DNA of 64,000 nt from Saccharina japonica (GCA_008828725.1 MEHQ01000919.1:62001-126000); one strand, 5' to 3'. Positions 1 through 12,645 are shown, counted from the first letter of the stretch. A program made the numbers and translations. Notes: generated by a model not told the origin, from the sequence alone.

Positions 1-300
1 ATACTTCGTATATGAACAGTGTCTTTGGAGGCTTGTTGTCAGGCATGTACTGTTTAGTTGGACGCGTCTCCTTGTTTTTATAGCCGGTACCAGCAATATA
101 AGTGTCCATTGACCGTTGTGCGCAGAGATGAATTTCGTTTTTTTCGACCAACCACAACGAAGCAAATTGACAGCAGCCGTCATCATTTTTTTCATTAGAG
201 ACCAAAACTCGAAAATAGGAAAAATCGTATATATGGACCGCAGCATCGAAATAGTATAAATATGGGCCGCAGCATCGCAGCAGCAGCAAGAGGAGGTGGA

Positions 301-488
301 GATGGAAGATGGCGATGCCCCGCGCGGGCACATATACTGTTGGTACGGGCAATAAAAGACCCTGACGCGCACGGTTATAGCTGCTGCAGCTGCTGTTGCT
401 GTGCAGATGGCCTCGATCCTTTTCCGTTGGCGTCTGTTCTGTGTTCGTCAAAAACAGGACGGGTCGAGGCATGGCAAAAAAAACATCC

Positions 489-530
<42 letters not shown>

Positions 531-610
531 GCTGGAGCCGTGCGCGTGAGGGTACTTTTTTGCCGGTACCAAGAATATAGGTGCCCGCCGCGGCGTCGCC
601 CCTTTCCATC
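301..610. repeat. Imperfect inverted repeat around a CAG tract
   Basis: The stretch at about 301-395 reappears in reverse complement at about 516-610. Both arms begin GATGGAA and share the blocks GGGCAC-TATAT, TTGGTAC-GGCAA and ACGCGCACGG, then run into CTGCTG/CAGCAG triplets. A shorter same-strand relative of the right arm lies near 75-108 (GCCGGTACCAGCAATATA). Several short ORFs cross this region on both strands, but they follow the repeat and not codon-level constraint. It may be a decayed foldback or MITE-type element. No target duplication was found. Confidence 0.55.
493..530 (+). repeat. CAG microsatellite
   Basis: About a dozen CAG triplets in a row. They give polyglutamine or polyalanine in the forward frames and polycysteine on the other strand. 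No gene can be built around it. Confidence 0.9.
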
Positions 611-1117
611 TACACCTTCTCTTGCTGCTGCTGTGGTGCTTCGGCCGATATCCGATGCTGAGGCCCAAGCTCGATAATCGGCTCAATGTGCTGCTCGGTT
701 TCTGTTGAATGTCAGTGTTTGCTCTTCCACCTGAGTCTCGGCGGATTGTCAAGCTTCGGCCTCGGCAGCACATTGGGCAACAGCCTCGTCGCGTGGGCGG
801 GCAGCACTGTCATGACGTCGCTCCAACGCATGACTGTGGCGGCGCTTCGCGATGTTCTCACCGCGCTTGTCCCGACCGGCTTCTCCAATCTTTTTCCCCG
901 TGCGAGCGAAAACAGCTTCGTTGCTTTTTTCAGTCCTGCCGATCCCTCTTCGTTTTTTTTTGTTTCGTCTCGAACCTCCCTGCTACGATGTGGTATCATA
1001 TTATACCAGACAGGGCTTTTTTTATAAACTCGTACTCTTTACTCGAGTGTGCTATCGGGATGATTCCTTCTGTTCCGTCTTCGCGATAACCTGAACTTGT
1101 GTTCGAGTGCCTCGTTT

Positions 1118-4100
1118 TCATATTACGGTTGGAGAGATCGACAGGAAAATAATATAGCAAGAAAAACGATTGAAATCGAATATTTCACTGTTTTCTTCGT
1201 CCGTATGACACGGAAAAACATTCTGGTTGCTCTGAGACATTAGAACATACCGATTTACGTAGCTTGATGCACCTTTGATGCCCAATTCGTGACGTATCAA
1301 GAGTGATAGTCGATGCCATGCAGATTTTCTGGTGTACTATATTCAAGTTATTTTGGGGCGAAATGACTTTTTGGTTTTGCCGACATTTGTCCAGTCTGTT
1401 GGATGTAATGTTTCGTAAACAAATCATCCACTATATCGTGCCACTTTTTTTTGGTCGGTAAAGGGCAACGGCGGCCACCTAACTGTAGTGTTCGACTGTA
1501 GTGTTCGAGGTCAACTACTACACCGGTACTAACTACCTGGTATGGGGTATCACTTTTTTTGTATAGTCATACCCCATACTGTAGGGTGCTACAGCAGTAT
1601 GCATCAGGGTTATAATTAGGTGGTGAATCGTGCGCAATTGCACCAAATTTATGAGAGATCGACTTTAGCGCACCTCAAAAAGCAGGAGATGTGCGGCTTG
1701 CCGCATATCCGTTTTCGGCCCCCGCACATTTTTTGGCCGCAGGCCAAAAAAAATGTGCGAGTCGATTTTTTTGTGTCTCTTTTAGACGCAGGCGAAAAAT
1801 GTCTTGGGTCTTCTTTTGTCATCTTTTTGACAATTTCATGTTGAATTTCTTTTTGGCTTTCCTTTTTGAGGGGACTGAGTTCAAATTGATGACGGTTTTT
1901 ATATGTCCGTGGATGAAACAAGCCTTGAAAACCTCGCAAATACAGAGGAATACGCGTAAGTGGTTTCAAGTTTCAATGATTTAAATGGAAATCTATCTAT
2001 GGCAGCTGTTGTATAGCATGTGAGATAGCGAAGGCGAGTTGATGCAGGATGCTACAGTAGTGGAAAATGGCGGTGATAAGGGGGCGAATCAATTGATTTC
2101 AACATTTGGACGATTCCTCAGAGTTGACCTGCGCGCTGACATCCATGCAGTTATGTGGAGGTTCTGTTTGTGCCTTTTTCTGCGTTATTTGCAAGACGAG
2201 CGAATGAGACGCACATTTTGAGTACATTCACGCACGTACGTCCGTTCACTACAGTTAGGGGCGACCGTGAAGCTTATTCCGCGCAACATCATGTTTTGTT
2301 TTTTTGCAACGATCAAAACAACCATAGCAAAAAAAACAACAAAAAACGGAAATCGTATTTTCTTAAATATCTTGAATAAACACTACATACAGGCTGAACT
2401 TCGATCGACGATTTCTCTGGATGTGGGTGGAGTTTGCTCTTCATACTTCGTGGTCATGGCCGCAGGGTTGCCGTGGTTGTAATAATGAATTACGCTTAAA
2501 ACATTTCACAATTGAAAGAGAAATGGCCGAAAAGAAATATTTTTTTCACCTCCTCCTGCGCAGAATTATTTGCCTCCTTTAGTTCAAAACACTAATATAT
2601 GAATGCATGCTTTAGGTTATAGGCTACCTATCACAGCAAACGGCATTAAAATCCTCATTGTTGCAAAGTAAAAACCCACGCTGAAAAAATGCCACTTTAC
2701 GTAGTCTGTTTTAGTTGTATATGTTACGCTTCTTCCACACATATGAAAAAACAACCCTCCAATATTTTTTCGGGTCTCATTCATTTCCAATATTATTCCC
2801 TACCACTTTGTACCTGAAAATAAAGACCGATTTCATGTTTATATTCAGCCCAAACGGTCGTTATATTTACGGATAAAGTTGCATATGCATACAATTGTAG
2901 TACGAGAGGGAGACTACCAGCAGTGTTGAACAATAATACTAGGTAGTAGCCACCATGACTGCTGCTGCTGACACAGCAGCACAATGACTGCTGCAGCTGG
3001 TTGCTGCTAGCTACGCATCAACGTCCGGGGTCAGCTGCGGCTACGGCTTTACCTGCTCATCGGCGTCCGGGGTCGGCTACGGCTGCCTGCGGTTTTCAAG
3101 CGTTGAGTGAAGTGGTCAAAGTTCCGCAGTAGCAGGCTTGGCTGTTACTGCAGCCGACCAAGCAGCGTGCGCGCGATCGCCGCCGCGCTTGGGCTGGGCC
3201 ATCCTGCCGCTGCTGCTTGATGCTACTGCTCAATGCTGCTGCTCACTGTTGCTGCAGCAGCAGTTGTTTTTGATCTGGCATGGACGGCTGCTACCGTGAC
3301 GTGTGGGCAGTCATCGTCATGAGCGCTGGAGTTCCGCGAGACAAGCGGGCCTGGGCCTAGCTTATTGTGGGCTGTGGGTTGTGTAGTAGAGAGTGCTTAC
3401 ACCAGGAGGTACTGTTCAAAGTGAAGTGCAAGCAGCGTCACGAGCAGAAAGTACAGGCAGCTCGAACGAGTCTGCCCAACATCACTACGCACGTACGAGA
3501 AGCATGGAGTGAAACTTGGAGATTTTTGGGTCGTTCATCATGACGACATTTGACTGGCTCTGATTGGTTTATTTTCTGAAGGTAAAAAAAAAACATTTTT
3601 CATTTCAGCTGGATCTCGTGACATAAAAATACCCAGTTTTGGCAAAAATAGGCGTTGAATGACAGTCGTAACAGTAGATGTCATCGGAGGCTCGGTTTTC
3701 TGGCGATATCTCCGTCAACTTAAATATTTTCTTAATCGGAAATATTACGAACCTCGCGAATTCTGGAACCCGTCGTTTTCCATCAAAGTGTTGGACTCCA
3801 GAAATGTGTGCTACTACGACGTAGGCGGAACAAAAGACACTTTTACGGTTTATCGACAATAAAAAGGCGAAGAAGATTAAAAGTAAACATATAAATACAG
3901 GTATGAAATCGCAGGCTGAAGCTCGGAGAGCCCTCGAAATAATTTCTAAGGCGTAGATTTGAGCCGTTTTCGCGATATCTCGCGATGAGGACCACCTGGC
4001 GGCCCGAATCTCCCTCATCGTGCTCGACGACCCTTGTTCTGCCTACTCTGCCCAGGGCGGCCTCGGCCGTGCCCGACTCATGTCTCACGGAGTTGCGATT

Positions 4101-4255
4101 GTTAAAGGATTCCATGCCCTTTTTGTCACGTGTTGCTCGCCGTCGCACGTTATATTTTCTGATAGTCCCGTGCGGGGCGATTCCTTGTTTAACCCTTGCG
4201 ACCACAAAAACAATCTACCGCATGCGCCCCTCAGCGTATCGGGACATATTCTTGC
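1118..4255. other. Unrecognised non-coding tract
   Basis: No gene is recognised in about 3.1 kb. Landmarks are a hairpin near 1724-1759 (GCACATTTTTTGGCC against GGCCAAAAAAAATGTGC), a CTG/CAG-rich patch at about 2955-3290, and a short tandem pair at about 3014-3092 built on the phrase CGTCCGGGGTC-GC. ORFs here are short, overlap on both strands and have no recognisable domain. Confidence 0.5.
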
Positions 4256-4257
4256 GC

Positions 4258-4815
4258 GGCGGTGAACGTCTTCGGGCGATGTATCCGTTATCGTGCCCGC
4301 CGGCCTGGTTTGTACCGGGCAGGGCCTCGCGTGCGCTCGTGGGGCTCGAACTTGCGGGCGATGGACGCTGCAAACTTCATCAATATGATTTTGGAGAGCA
4401 CATACCATACCAACCAGTACATGTTTTTTTCTTTCTACATGCAGAACGCATTACTCAAGATTTCGTTTTTTTATGTAAACAACAAACGCTCTTTTGGTTT
4501 TACACGTAACACACAAAAGGCCCGTGCAAACGAGGAACACAAAACCTAAACACGAACAGATTTGAGGTTTTGGGTGTAGAATCGAAGATGGTGTGCAAAC
4601 GTTCCTTTGACCCCCTTGCGATCCACAGACGAATAACTACTGTGCATGAGTTCCTGAGGAGAATTTCGGGGGGAAAATTCTCGTGAGGCGGTGAACTTTT
4701 TCGGTCGATCCGTACGCCATCGTGCCCACACACTTGCTTTGCACCGGTGAGAGCCTCGCGTGAGCTCGTATATCGTGAACACGCGAGCGACGGACACTCC
4801 ATCTTTCTCAATAAT
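4258..4815 (+). repeat. Two diverged direct repeats about 430 bp apart
   Basis: The segments at about 4258-4400 and 4684-4815 share GGCGGTGAAC, TCGTGCCC, GCCTCGCGTG-GCTCG and a final CTTCATCAATA or CTTTCTCAATA block in the same order. Divergence is substantial and includes indels, so the copies are old. A small hairpin (GAGAATTT/AAAATTCTC, about 4660-4683) sits just before the second copy. ORFs through the area are not conserved between the copies. Confidence 0.5.
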
Positions 4816-5079
4816 ATTACGGTGATGGTCGAGAACTTGCTTTTTTTTTCAAAAAATGGGGTTCCGAATCATTGCCCGTATACGTACACTCGTACTCGTA
4901 TTGCATTTATATGATATTTGTCCCGTGATCTACACGCCAGATCCAACATTCTGTTTTTATGCCCGATGCTGGATTTTGCGAAAGATGTACCGCTGATACA
5001 TTACGCATTTTTTTTTATAGTATACTGGTGATATACACGTACGTACGTATCAGTTTACCTCAGTACCACAGGGTGATAT

Positions 5080-5201
5080 TTACAAGGAATAGGAAAATCG
5101 GGAACCGTTATATTGAAATTAGTATATAACGCATCCCCTCCTCTCAAAGAATTATGTGAAACCTAGGCTCCGTTTGTGAATGTTTCTCATTAGGTGTCCT
5201 G
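5080..5201 (+). repeat. Dispersed ~130 bp repeat, copy 1
   Basis: This copy matches segments at 31480-31613, 31659-31780 and 59385-59500. Shared landmarks in order are a purine run with TCGGGA, a TTGAAATTAGT block, a CCCCTTCTCAAA block and a pyrimidine-rich TTTCT-TTA end followed by GGTGTCCTG. In the better preserved copies ATAAGAAAT and ATTTCT-CTTATT face each other, as in a small MITE or hairpin repeat. Confidence 0.5.
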
Positions 5202-8041
5202 CACTACTGTACACTCCTTGGCTGTACAGAGTCGCTTCGTTCGCCCTTAGCTTACCTATTCATCTACATCTACGCCTCGCCGTTACGGGCATTGCGCGTA
5301 GCCGCAGGCGGGCGTCGGCCCGCCGCGGCAAAACCCCCCTTGTATGCGCGATCGAAGTTATTCACTCAGCTAGCAAAGATGAGTTTCGACGAAATCCTCA
5401 AGCTCACAGTTGTTGTTTTTTATTTTCTAATATATGTATAGGTACCAAATGGACATTTTCCCGGAATAGTTTCATTTTTCATCTCCGGCCGCGGGTCTTC
5501 TCTCGCGTTGTCGGCTGCGGGGCACGCAGGGGGCCCGCGTGTACACCGCGGCGCAAGTGCGGCTCCCGGCCGAGGCTCGTGGGGCGTGCTCTGGGCGTTC
5601 AAACTCGCGAACTCTGGCAAATAACTCAGGGGAGACGTTCCGACCTGACACCGCCTCGCAACCACTCTGAAAAAGCTGTCGTACGACTATTCTTTCATCC
5701 GGGGTATGAACTTTGATGGTTCGTTTTTGACCCGCCGTATGAACGGAACACACAAAGCACGCACCACGCACGAGAAAACAAGAACCACACCGACATCGAA
5801 CGAGGCACACATCAACCGTCGTGCAGCAGTAGTTGATACCATGTTGCATGCGCCTGCTCTGTCTGGGCTGCGTACAGCAGTAGTAGCAGTTGTACGAGGC
5901 GCTCTAACAATTACAGACTCATTTTGTGTAAATTTGAAATTTGATTCCAATATTTTGGAATCTACGTACGAGTACACATACATGCACAGATCTACGAGTA
6001 CGTATATATGTACAGCAATATACGTATTATATCTAGCTCTCTCTATCTACGAGCGATAGGCCTATCTACATACGAACGATTACGACTACTTTGGTACAGT
6101 AGTAGTACTACTACTCGTACTGCTGTGCTTTACGGGTACGTGTCTTTAGTCTTGACTACAAACTACAAAGCAGCCAAGGCGCCCCTTATCGAACAGCAAA
6201 GCAGTACAGCAGGAGAAGCTGCAGAACACGTAGTAGCCGCTGTTCAGATTGTTGCCTTTGTGGCGGCTGTTGTTGTGTCCTGTATGCGTGCGCCGGGCCC
6301 GTAGTAAACAGCTACGAGTAGCAGGAGGAATCCAGCAGCTCGAGTTTTGACAGCTACGAACAACGAGTACTGCTTCGCTGTGTTCTGTCTTTCATTGTGC
6401 ATGCGTGTGTGTTTGATGTATGCGATTCCAGCAAAACCTCCCCCTCTGATTTTAATATCACCCGCGCTTTACAGCATCGATTAAAAACAGCAAAACCGCT
6501 ATTAATAATACCCGTCACGGGTATGGATAACACTTCATACTCGCCGATAATTTGGGCCCAGGGCACCCAGGTATCCAGCTGTTCGACGGGCACCCTTAGG
6601 CGAGTACTCGGCTGCTAAACGCGTACAAGGGTACCCGCCCAAAAGGTATTACGTACGAGTGAATACTCTTATCTAGGACCGGGGTGGGACTTGTCGGGCA
6701 ACAGCTCTGTCATAATTATCTTCTGTATACTCAGCTGTACAGCGCAGAACAGCCGTGATAACTACGTACAGTACCACTGTGGGATCGCCTTTAAATCCTA
6801 CAAAAAAAGTTAGATCGACTTCAGAAACAAAACAAGTCGTTGAGCCTGGACACCAAACTGAAATTTCTCAACGCCGGGAGCCCACTGTACCTCAGATACG
6901 ATACCATCTCGTGACAGTTGTTTCGTTAGAAATGGCCGTCGCTGCTACTTTTACAGTCTATGCCACAGGTTTGCTCCAAAAATTAAACTATGAAGCATGT
7001 GCGATCTATTTTCACCTTTCGACACCCCCGGGATTTCAAGTGACCAACATCCCGAAGGGGAACCTTGCATATACCATATTAGTATTATTAACATATCTCA
7101 GTAAAACGCCAGTTCTCAACGCTCGTGCCTCGCGCTCCATGTTCATATCTCAGAAAAACCTGAGTTCTCGACGCTCGTGCCTCGTGCTTCCTTTCCGTAT
7201 ACCGTACAAGGTTCCCCTTCGGGATGTCGGTCACTTGAAATCCCGGGGGTGTCGCAAGGTGGAAATATATCGCACATGCTTCATAGTTTAGTTTTTAGAG
7301 CAAACCTATGGCATAGACTGTAAAAGTAGTAGCGACGGCCATTCCTAACGAAACAACTGTCGCGAGATGATATCGTATCTGAGGTACAGTGGGCTCCCGG
7401 TGTTAATAAACTTCAGGTTGGTGTCCAGGCTCGACGACTTGTTTTGTTTCTGAAGTCGATCTTATACTATTTTTTGTAGGATTTAAAGGCGATCCCACAG
7501 CAGTGGTACTTCAGATATCACGGCTGTTCTGCGCTGTACAGCTGAGTATACAGAAGGTAGTTATGACAGAGCTGTTGCCCGACGAGTCCCGCCCCGGTCC
7601 TAGATGAGAGTATTCACTCGTACGTAATACCTTTTGGGCGGGTACCCTGGTACGCATTTAGCAGCCGAGTACTCGTCTAAGGGTGCCCGTCGAACAGCTG
7701 GATATCCGGGTGCCCTGGGCCCAAATTCTCGGCGAGTATGAAATGTTATCCATACCCGTGACGGGTGTTAGCGGTTTTGTTGTTTTTAATCGTTGCTGTA
7801 CAGCGCGGGTGATAATAAATTCAGAGGCAGAATATTCTCGGAAGAATGAGAGAATCTGAGTTTTGTACGTACGTAAGAAGTTTGGCCAATCAGATGAATG
7901 CAGAAATACATGGTAGTATGAATCGTAGCCCGTGATATACACCTGATCCAGTTCGTAGTTGTGACCTGCACGTGATAGTGCAGTGCAGCAGTCAGAGCTA
8001 CAGGTCCAAGGTGTGATACAGACTAGTTTTGAGTCCCCAGT

Positions 8042-8407
8042 ATGTCCGAGGAGAGCAAGTCGCCGGAGGCTAAGGTTATTCGGGTTGCTGCTGCGCACGA
8101 CGTTCAGGCGGCTTTGGCTTCGGCGCAAACCCGGGCAGAAGAAAATGCGCATGCCGCTATAGCTGCAGTGCAATCACATGTGGACGCACGCCGTGCTGAG
8201 GATGCGAATGCTGTGCAAGCCGGAATCGCATACATCAAACACACACGCATACACAATGAAAGACAGAACACAGCAAAGCAGTACTCGTTGTTTGTAGCTG
8301 TCACAACTAGATCTGCCGGATTCCTCTTTCTACTCGTAGCTGTTTACTACGGGCCCGGCGCACGTATACAGGACACAACAACAGCCGCCACGAACGCAAC
8401 AATCTGA
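8042..8407 (+). CDS. Alanine-rich hypothetical ORF inside the right arm
   Basis: An ATG-started ORF of 121 codons. Residues 1 to about 60 are rich in Ala, Glu, Gln and Arg with regular spacing (SEESKSPEAKVIRVAAAHDV, then ALASAQTRAEENAHAAIAAV), as in an amphipathic helix or coiled coil. The remainder lies in sequence shared with the left arm and looks like chance translation. The helical part falls almost exactly in the segment present only in this arm, so it could be the remnant of the gene this element once carried, or a captured exon. No family is recognised and no splice sites are proven. Confidence 0.3.
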   Translation: MSEESKSPEAKVIRVAAAHDVQAALASAQTRAEENAHAAIAAVQSHVDARRAEDANAVQAGIAYIKHTRIHNERQNTAKQYSLFVAVTTRSAGFLFLLVAVYYGPGARIQDTTTAATNATI

Positions 8408-8579
8408 ACAGCGGCTGGCCGCTGCGTGTTCTGCAGCTTCTTCTGCTGTACTGCTGTGCTGTTCGATAAGGGGCGCCTTGGCTGCTTTGTAGTGTGTAGT
8501 CTAGACTAGACACCAGTTCCCGTAAAGTACAGCAGCAGTAGTACTACTAGTGTACCAAAGTACTTGTAATCGTACGTAT

Positions 8580-9121
8580 GTAGATCGGCCTATCGCTCGT
8601 AGATAAGAGAGAGCTAGATATGATATAATGATATGCGTACTGCTGTACATATATACGTTACATCGGTGCATGTATATATGTGTACTCTACGTAGATTCCA
8701 AAAAAATATTGGAACCAAATTACAAATTTACATGAAAAATGCGCGTGTAAGTTTTGAAGCCTCTCGTACAACTGCTACTGCTGTACACAACCCATAGAGA
8801 GCAGACGCATGCAACAATGTATTAACTACTACTGATGCATGACGCCAGATGTGTAGATCGGCCTATCGCTCGTAGATAAGAGAGAGCTAGATACGATATG
8901 CGACTGCTGTACATTTATACGTACTCGTAGATCGGTGCATGTATGTATGTGTACTCTACGTAGATTCCAAAAACATATTGGAACCAAATTACAAATTTAC
9001 ATGAATACTGCGCGTGTGATTTTCAAAGCGTCTCGTACAACTGCTACTGCTGTACACAACCCATAGAGAGCAGACGCATGCAACAATGTAATAACTACTA
9101 CTGATGCATGACGCTAGATGT
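8580..9121 (+). repeat. 273 bp tandem duplication in the right arm
   Basis: Two units (about 8580-8852 and 8853-9121) both start GTAGATCGGCCTATCGCTCG and end in a block around CAGACGCATGCAACAATGTA. They differ by scattered substitutions and small indels. The left arm has only one equivalent (about 5830-6065), so the duplication arose after the arms formed. Confidence 0.75.
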
Positions 9122-9712
9122 GTGCCTCGTTCCATGTGGGTGTGGTCCTTGTTGTCTCGTGCGTGGTGTGTGCTGTGTGCGTTCCGTTCATGCGGCGTGT
9201 CAAAAATAAACCATCCAAATTCACACGGATAAACAAAAAAAGTCGTACGGCAGGTTTTTCATGAAGCGGCAAGGCGGTGTCAAGTCGGAACGTCTCCCCT
9301 GAGTTATTTGCCAGATTTCGCGACTTCGAAGGCCCAGAGCACGCCCCATGGGCTTCGACCGGGACCCGCACTTGCGCCGTGGTGTACACGTGGGGCCCCT
9401 GCGTGCCCCGCAGCCGATAGCGCGAGAAAATATCCGCGGCCGGAGATGAAAAGTGAAACTATTCCGGGAAAATGTCCATTTAGTACATATACATATACCC
9501 CCCGCCGTCATGTTTGTGGTAATTTTCATGTACGTATTATAATTTCATTTTGTTTCAAGACAATACGTCGTGTATATGGTATGTATATATATATCTTCTC
9601 GGTCCCTTGGCATCGTAAACTGCCTGTTGCATTGCAGACCTTATTCCTCCTGCGTTAGCTTCGCCGGCGGCCTGGGCCGACGGTGAATTCTATTTGTATA
9701 TGATATGATATA

Positions 9713-10502
9713 GGGCATTATCCAAAAATAAGGTACACCTACGCACTTTGAGCCATTTGTAGGTACACGGCGTAATGTACACCGGAAACGGCTTCCGGGC
9801 CCGCCTGATATTGGGCCTGCGATCCATTGTACCTAGAAATGGCTCAAACGATCACTTTTTGGCAACTGAAATATAGACAGACGGCCACACATTCACCCGC
9901 GTTTGCTACGTATGGAATGTTGTTTCGCACCACGCCAACGGCTGTGTAACTTAGACCCCCTCGTAACCGTATGGTATTACTCTGTACACCACGTATATAT
10001 ACCAAAGCTTCAACTATATACTGTTCTACAGTATGTACATTGTACTTTCAGCATAACGGCACGGGAACACTCGTCATTGTTGTTTTTCCGCATCGTATGT
10101 ATGTGTGTGCGTAGGAGGGGTGTCGTACTGAATACGTATGCATTGATCGCGATACGATTTCTCGCTTGTAGGTAATGTGTGATTACTCCGCAGTGTCAGT
10201 GGTTGTACTGGTACGGTCGGCTGGTTGACAGTCCCGGCATCTGATGCGGCTGCCTGTCTATATTTCAGTTGCCAAAAAGTGATCGTTTGAGCCATTTATA
10301 GGTACAGTTGAAGCCAAAAACAGGTGATACGCACACTGAGTAGCCGAGAATAGGTGTACCTGCGCACGTTGAGCCATTTATAGGTGCAATGGAGCGAAGG
10401 CCCAATATCAGGCGGGCCCGGAAACCGTTTCCGGTGTACAATACGCAGTGTACCTATAAATGGCTCAAAGTGCGTAGGTATACCTATTTTTGGCTAATGC
10501 CC
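9713..10502. mobile_element. Non-autonomous Mutator-like (MULE) element
   Basis: A 790 bp element with long terminal inverted repeats: the first ~180 bp closely match the reverse complement of the last ~240 bp. Both ends start GGGCATTA-CCAAAAATA and carry repeated blocks of TTTGAGCCATTT-TAGGTACA. A perfect 9-bp direct repeat, TATGATATA, flanks it (9704-9712 and 10503-10511). A 9-bp duplication with long TIRs is the hallmark of the Mutator superfamily. The centre has no transposase-like ORF, so it would depend on an enzyme encoded elsewhere. The duplication sits in AT-rich sequence, which slightly weakens it. Confidence 0.75.
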
Positions 10503-10511
10503 TATGATATA

Positions 10512-12280
10512 TGTATAGTTATGTTTGTGAAATTTTCGCACTTTTCGAAACTTTTCTCTCCGCGCGAGCGCTTTTCGGCAAAACGCTAAGTACCCCGACA
10601 CGGGAGGCCCGGCCGGACACATTGGTCGAGGTTTGGGCTCGATCCGAGCTCTGTGGCTCGCGTGGCGGGCGCTCGAAGTTTTTTTTCCCGCGGGAGTGGA
10701 TAAGCCAATTTCCCTGGTTTCTCTGCGTGAGGCTTTTTTTTGTACGTAAGTGCCAGTAAATAATACGTGATGTCCTGTTGTTTGCCCTGATTTCACGAGC
10801 TGGTCATGCGCACACACAGGAGAGCGCAGACATATCGGTATACCACAGACAGGTAGAAACAGAACATGCAGAGAGCACAACGTTACTACTCTGCATAAGC
10901 ACCAGCAGCAGGTAACACCGTGCCTGGGTGATACACCCATCTGCGCTGTACTGCTGTGGCTAGCTGTGTTTATCGGAGCAAGCGGTCCGTAATCCACCAT
11001 CTACCTTTCTGTTGTGCTGATATATGTGACTGACCCACTCTCACTTTGGCCTGAAATGTAATGGTCGCTTTGATCAAATAGGAGTACGTACCTCAACTGT
11101 TCATACGTACGAGTACATGTATTTTTTGTGTTTCTTTCCTGAAGCTCACTTCAGAAATCTACAAGACATCAGACAATATGCAGCAAACACAAACAACGAG
11201 GTCACAGCCCCGCCTAGAAGCACAAGCAGCAGACATTACTGTGGCGGGTCCGCCGTTTACTGCTGCTGTGGCTATTAGTGGTTGCTTCATCGGCGGCTTG
11301 CATCCGTCATCAGCAATCGCCACCACACCTCTCTCTCTTGCGCTGCTGCCTGCTGCCTGCCTGTGCTTGCATGGTGTATGTGCGGCCTGTCGTGCATATG
11401 GCGCAAGCCGCGACAAATAATACTGTACCGGTATTTGGGCAAATCATTTTTTAATGTTTAATTATTTATTTTCATGTGCGGGGGTGCAATCTGGGCAAAA
11501 CAAAAAATAATTACTGTAGATGGCATTTCCAATTTTATTATTTCGTACCAGAAATAGAGTTAATTACTGTAATTATTTTCGGAGTGCGAGCACACGATAA
11601 CCCAGACCCCACATATATAAGACAAACAGCAAACACAAACCAAGTGGATTTCTTACGTAGTAGGCAGGTGTGGTCGAGAGTTTCAGCCCCTTCTTCGATG
11701 CATCCTTTTCTACTTCTTCTGCAAATACTATCCCACCACTACTGCTGTACGAGCACTGCTGTGTCCCATGTGTCACGTGTGCGTGCGTGTGCGGTGTGTG
11801 CTGTGTGTCATAGACCTTCCATACCTTGAGCGCCACAACAATAAACTATTGACAAATATGATAAAATGTTTGGCGAGGTCATTAACAAAAATCTCTGAGA
11901 ACGATCGAGTCAATAGTAGTAATGGTTCTATCATATTTCCGAGTATGTTTTATCCCCAAAAATGCAGGTGCAGTTTTTTAAATGATATTCGTACAGCAGT
12001 AATACGCAGATATTTCATAACGTCGTTTTTATGTAATACCAGTATACAATATTACATGCGTATGATACAATATCGCATGTTGTATTAATAGTAGATTCTC
12101 GATTTGTCCTTGCGCCACTCCCCTAGGCACGTCCCGGAGGGGAACCTTGTATATATATATATCTTCTGCGCCTCCAAACGAACTTTTAGAGTTACTTTCC
12201 ATATGCATAACACCCCCTGGGTCCAGGAGATACGCGTACCTGGGCGCTGGGGGGAAATATTACAAATTGTTCTGCACGGA
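10512..12280. other. Non-coding tract, no gene recognised
   Basis: Short ORFs on both strands show no recognisable domains. The sequence has many small CTGCTG-type clusters and the dispersed word TACTGCTGT or its complement, plus GTACGTAC-type runs. Nothing else supportable was seen. Confidence 0.4.
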
Positions 12281-12285
12281 CAATG

Positions 12286-12645
12286 TGACCTGCCGGATTG
12301 TACTCGTTTTTTTATACCGCGCTGTTCTGGCGCAGTATCAACGCTGAAGATCCTACGAAAATTGCCCTGCACTGTGTGATGTACAGTATAAGTTTCGCGC
12401 CGTTACAATTTCAACAATAACCGCGGTGTTGCACATGATTGTCGGGCTCTTTAGTCCAGAGTTTTTTAGTTTTGAAGTCAATTTTATCGTGTGAACTACC
12501 GGATTGTAGTTGTTTTCGTTAGGCCGTCTTGCTCTGACGCACTATCAACGCGGAAGATCCTACGAAGGGTGCCTCTCACTGTGTGACGTAGCGAGTAAGT
12601 TTCGCATTGTTACCATTTCAGCAATAGCCGCGTTGTTTCACTGCA
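12286..12645 (+). repeat. Diverged tandem pair, ~206 bp period
   Basis: Two units share CCGGATTGTA-T-GTT, GCAGTATCAACGC-GAAGATC or its close variant, CACTGTGTGA-GTA and CAATAACCGCG or CAATAGCCGCG in the same order. Divergence is moderate. There is no coding signal. Confidence 0.5.

Larger units (their letters stand above)
5434..9496. mobile_element. Large (~4 kb) imperfect inverted-repeat element
   Basis: The left arm (about 5434-7070) is repeated in reverse complement as the right arm (about 7203-9496), with a loop of about 130 bp. Inner arm stretches, such as 6740-7070 against 7203-7530, look above 90% identical by eye. Outer stretches are looser. The tips read TATATGTATA-GTAC-AAATGG and run into CATTTTCCCGGAATAG. 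The right arm is longer because it holds a ~390 bp segment absent from the left (about 7832-8220) and a 273 bp tandem duplication. The loop has two copies of a phrase around CAACGCTCGTGCCTCG. The layout suggests a foldback DNA transposon or an inverted duplication. No transposase or clear target duplication is visible. Confidence 0.65.

Noticed and set aside
3985-4509. A 174-codon forward ORF across the diverged direct repeats
   Set aside because: The frame is not kept in the second repeat copy, and strong ORFs overlap on the other strand. No recognisable domain.
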